Shown here: one piece after another, positions 52,074 through 53,780 of the stretch
How positions within the stretch are numbered: position 1 is the first letter of the stretch
How the letters are laid out: the number at the start of each line of letters is the position of its first letter
Assembly: GCA_937895955.1 (NCBI GenBank)
Contig: CALAZI010000098.1
Span: 1-53,780, forward strand
DNA: 53,780 bases
Origin: an uncultured Alphaproteobacteria bacterium
GTDB lineage: Bacteria > Pseudomonadota > Alphaproteobacteria > Caulobacterales > Parvularculaceae
Direction of reading: 5' to 3'
Notes under the pieces: generated by a model
What the model was told of the DNA's origin: nothing
Databases searched by the model: none
What the model saw: the letters and a program-made list of their open reading frames with translations, nothing else
Translations under genes and position numbers: made by a program

Positions 52074-52973
52074 CTATTTTTTGAGGAGCCCGACGAGCGT
52101 GCGGCCCATCGCGGCGGGGGTCGGCGCAACAGCGATGCCCGCCGTCGCCATCGCCTCAATCTTGGCGGCCGCCGTATCATTCGCTCCCGAAACGAGCGCC
52201 CCCGCATGCCCCATCCGACGCCCAGGCGGGGCCGTGACGCCGGCGATAAACCCGACGGTCGGCTTCTTGACCTTGTTGGCGGCGAGGAATTCGGCAGCCT
52301 CCGCCTCGGCCGAGCCGCCAATCTCGCCGATCATGATGATCGAATGCGTGTCGTCATCGGCGAGGAACATTTCAAGGACATCGATGAAATCCGTTCCCTT
52401 CACCGGGTCGCCGCCGATGCCGACGCAGGTCGACTGGCCGAGACCCGCCATCGTCGTCTGGTGCACGGCTTCATAGGTCAGCGTGCCCGACCGCGAAACG
52501 ATCCCGACATGGCCGTCACGGTGGATATGGCCGGGCATGATGCCGATCTTGCACTCGCCGGGCGTGATGACGCCAGGGCAATTCGGGCCGACCAGACGCG
52601 ATTTCGCCCCGTCGAGCGCGCGCCTGACCTTCACCATATCCTGAACCGGAATGCCCTCGGTGATGCAGACGATAAGCGGAATCTCAGCGTCAATCGCTTC
52701 CAGGATCGAATCGGCCGCGAAGGGCGGGGGCACGTAAATGACGCTGGCGTCGGCGCCGTATTTGTCGCGCGCCTCGCCGACCGTGTCGCAGACCGGCAGC
52801 GTCGCGCCCTCGGCGGCCCCGCCGCCCTTCCATGTCGAACCGCCCTTGCCGGGCGTAACGCCGGCCGTCATGCGCGTGCCATAGGCGATCGCCTGCTCGG
52901 TATGGAAAGTGCCCTGCGAGCCGGTAAGGCCCTGACAGATCACGCGGGTCGATTTGTCGACGAGGATAGCCAT
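52074..52973 (-). CDS. sucD: Succinate--CoA ligase alpha subunit
   Basis: A 299-residue alpha subunit. CoA-binding Rossmann domain with VICQGLTGSQGTFHTEQAI, the RLVGPNCPGVITPGECKIGIMPG block, and the phosphohistidine H256 in MGHAGALVSG. It works as a heterodimer with SucC to form ATP or GTP from succinyl-CoA. sucC is normally directly upstream of sucD, but here the next gene upstream is a plus-strand SnoaL-like gene, so the beta subunit must be encoded elsewhere. The gene precedes sucA on the same strand. Confidence 0.96.
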   Translation of the reverse strand: MAILVDKSTRVICQGLTGSQGTFHTEQAIAYGTRMTAGVTPGKGGSTWKGGGAAEGATLPVCDTVGEARDKYGADASVIYVPPPFAADSILEAIDAEIPLIVCITEGIPVQDMVKVRRALDGAKSRLVGPNCPGVITPGECKIGIMPGHIHRDGHVGIVSRSGTLTYEAVHQTTMAGLGQSTCVGIGGDPVKGTDFIDVLEMFLADDDTHSIIMIGEIGGSAEAEAAEFLAANKVKKPTVGFIAGVTAPPGRRMGHAGALVSGANDTAAAKIEAMATAGIAVAPTPAAMGRTLVGLLKK

Positions 52974-53103
52974 TTCGCTCGCTTGTCCCGGAATAGGTCG
53001 CGAGGCTCTTTAGCGTCGAGCGCAATATGGGGCAACCGCCTGAAGCGGTTTCCGACCGTCGCATCGCTTGCTAGCCTCCCCACGCGCGACTGAGGAGCAG
53101 GAC

Positions 53104-53535
53104 ATGACGGATAACGCCTTGACCGAGCGGCGCCTGCGGATCGTTCGCGAACATATGGACGCTGAAAACCGGCTCGATTTTGACGCCGCCATCAACACGT
53201 TCGACCATCCGCATTACGAACTCGTCGGCGGCGGCCAGATCTTCGACGGCGAAGAGCAGGTGCGCGAGTATTATCGCGCTTCCCGAAGAGCGTTTCCCGA
53301 TCAGCGCAACGAGATCATCAGCCTGAGAATTGCGGGCGACGCCGTCATCACCGAATTCTGGCTGATGGGAACGCATGAAGGGCCGCTGAAAACGCCGGGC
53401 GGAGAAATGCCGCCGACCGGAAAACCCTTCAGAATCAGAATGGCGGCTTTTTTCGAATTCGACGGCGAAAAAATCGCAGCGGAGCGAATCTATTTCGATC
53501 GCATGTCAATGCTTGAACAATTGACGGGCGGGTGA
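53104..53535 (+). CDS. SnoaL-like (NTF2-fold) protein
   Basis: A 143-residue cone-barrel protein. MTDNALTERRLRIVREHMDAENRLDFDAAINTFDHPHYEL with EQVREYYRASRRAFPD is the SnoaL/ester-cyclase pattern. The end KPFRIRMAAFFEFDGEKIAAERIYFDRMSMLEQLTG fits the family. ATG 53104 is preceded by AGGAG. Many members are isomerases or bind small molecules; a specific reaction cannot be named. It lies divergent from sucD and convergent with a cupin gene whose stop is 3 nt beyond it. Confidence 0.82.
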   Translation: MTDNALTERRLRIVREHMDAENRLDFDAAINTFDHPHYELVGGGQIFDGEEQVREYYRASRRAFPDQRNEIISLRIAGDAVITEFWLMGTHEGPLKTPGGEMPPTGKPFRIRMAAFFEFDGEKIAAERIYFDRMSMLEQLTGG

Positions 53536-53537
53536 CG

Positions 53538-53780
53538 TTAAAGAACCGGCAGGTCGGCTTTCGTCTTGTCGGTGACCTTGTCGCCGGTGTTTCGCGTTCC
53601 GGCGTTCTCGACCATCATCACCCAGCATTCTTCCTCCGCGACAGGCATGTGATCGACATTCGCCGGCACGACGATCATGTCGCCCTCTTCCATCGCCACA
53701 TCCGCGTCGCGAAACCGCATCGTGAAGCGACCTTTGACGACAAAGAACAGCTCATCGACGCCGTCATGATGATGCCAGTC
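53538..53780 (-). CDS. Cupin-domain protein, 5' end cut by window edge
   Basis: The open frame runs from the stop at 53538 to the right edge without a start, 80 codons. The last 20 codons at the edge read DWHHHDGVDELFFVVKGRF and then TMRFRD, followed by EEGDMIVVPANVDHMP. This is the two-part cupin signature with metal-ligand His residues (HHH), Glu (E in VDELFF) and the second His in NVDHMP. The proximal start lies beyond the window. Cupins of this size include small-molecule binding proteins and mannose-type isomerases; no specific role is claimed. Confidence 0.82.
   Translation of the reverse strand, partial: DWHHHDGVDELFFVVKGRFTMRFRDADVAMEEGDMIVVPANVDHMPVAEEECWVMMVENAGTRNTGDKVTDKTKADLPVL

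Overview
This 53.8 kb, GC-rich window is chromosomal DNA of an alphaproteobacterium. The evidence is the order mutS-glnD-murJ-trpS, the order sucD-sucA-sucB-lpd, a GTTC-N7-GTTC SOS box in front of a Y-family polymerase, and several TonB-dependent receptor and TPR-sulfotransferase genes. A relative of Parvularculaceae or Hyphomonadaceae is a guess only. I saw no rRNA, tRNA, insertion sequence, prophage or CRISPR array.

Layout. (1) 1-3366, minus strand: a cytochrome P450, a TetR regulator and an amine dehydrogenase heavy-chain gene cut by the left edge. The same 6-4-6 inverted repeat (TAGGAC-N4-GTCCTA) lies in front of both the regulator and the dehydrogenase. (2) 3469-5910: the helicase gene hrpB. 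(3) 5915-10451, minus strand: a probable operon of TonB-dependent receptor, an unknown six-helix membrane protein and a class III aminotransferase. (4) 10671-14374: a TPR-sulfotransferase and a divergent lipoprotein-type amidohydrolase. (5) 14384-20895: a GntR/FCD regulator facing a polyamine (Puu-like) cluster of two glutamine-synthetase-type ligases, an aminotransferase and an FAD oxidoreductase. (6) 20892-30476, minus strand: a seven-repeat envelope protein of unknown function, then trpS, murJ, glnD and mutS. (7) 30556-35167: a YgjP-like metallopeptidase, PBP1A, a TetR regulator and an OmpA-type porin. (8) 35448-40107: a cobalamin riboswitch and btuB-btuF-btuC-btuD. (9) 40157-44157: a POT peptide transporter, a HIT protein, a small membrane protein and a DinB-like polymerase under a LexA box. 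(10) 44257-52973: the 2-oxoglutarate dehydrogenase cluster (sucD, sucA, sucB, lpd), with a second TPR-sulfotransferase gene inserted before lpd. (11) The right edge holds a SnoaL-like gene and a cupin gene cut by the window end.

Amine catabolism recurs. Amine dehydrogenase, two class III aminotransferases and the gamma-glutamyl-polyamine route would release nitrogen and feed carbon towards the TCA cycle, whose 2-oxoglutarate dehydrogenase is also encoded here. GlnD, the PII-modifying nitrogen sensor, has a degenerate HD domain and may have lost its deuridylylating half.

Both edge genes (1-1145 and 53538-53780) run off the window. Many start codons were chosen by family alignment and visible ribosome binding sites rather than by the longest frame.
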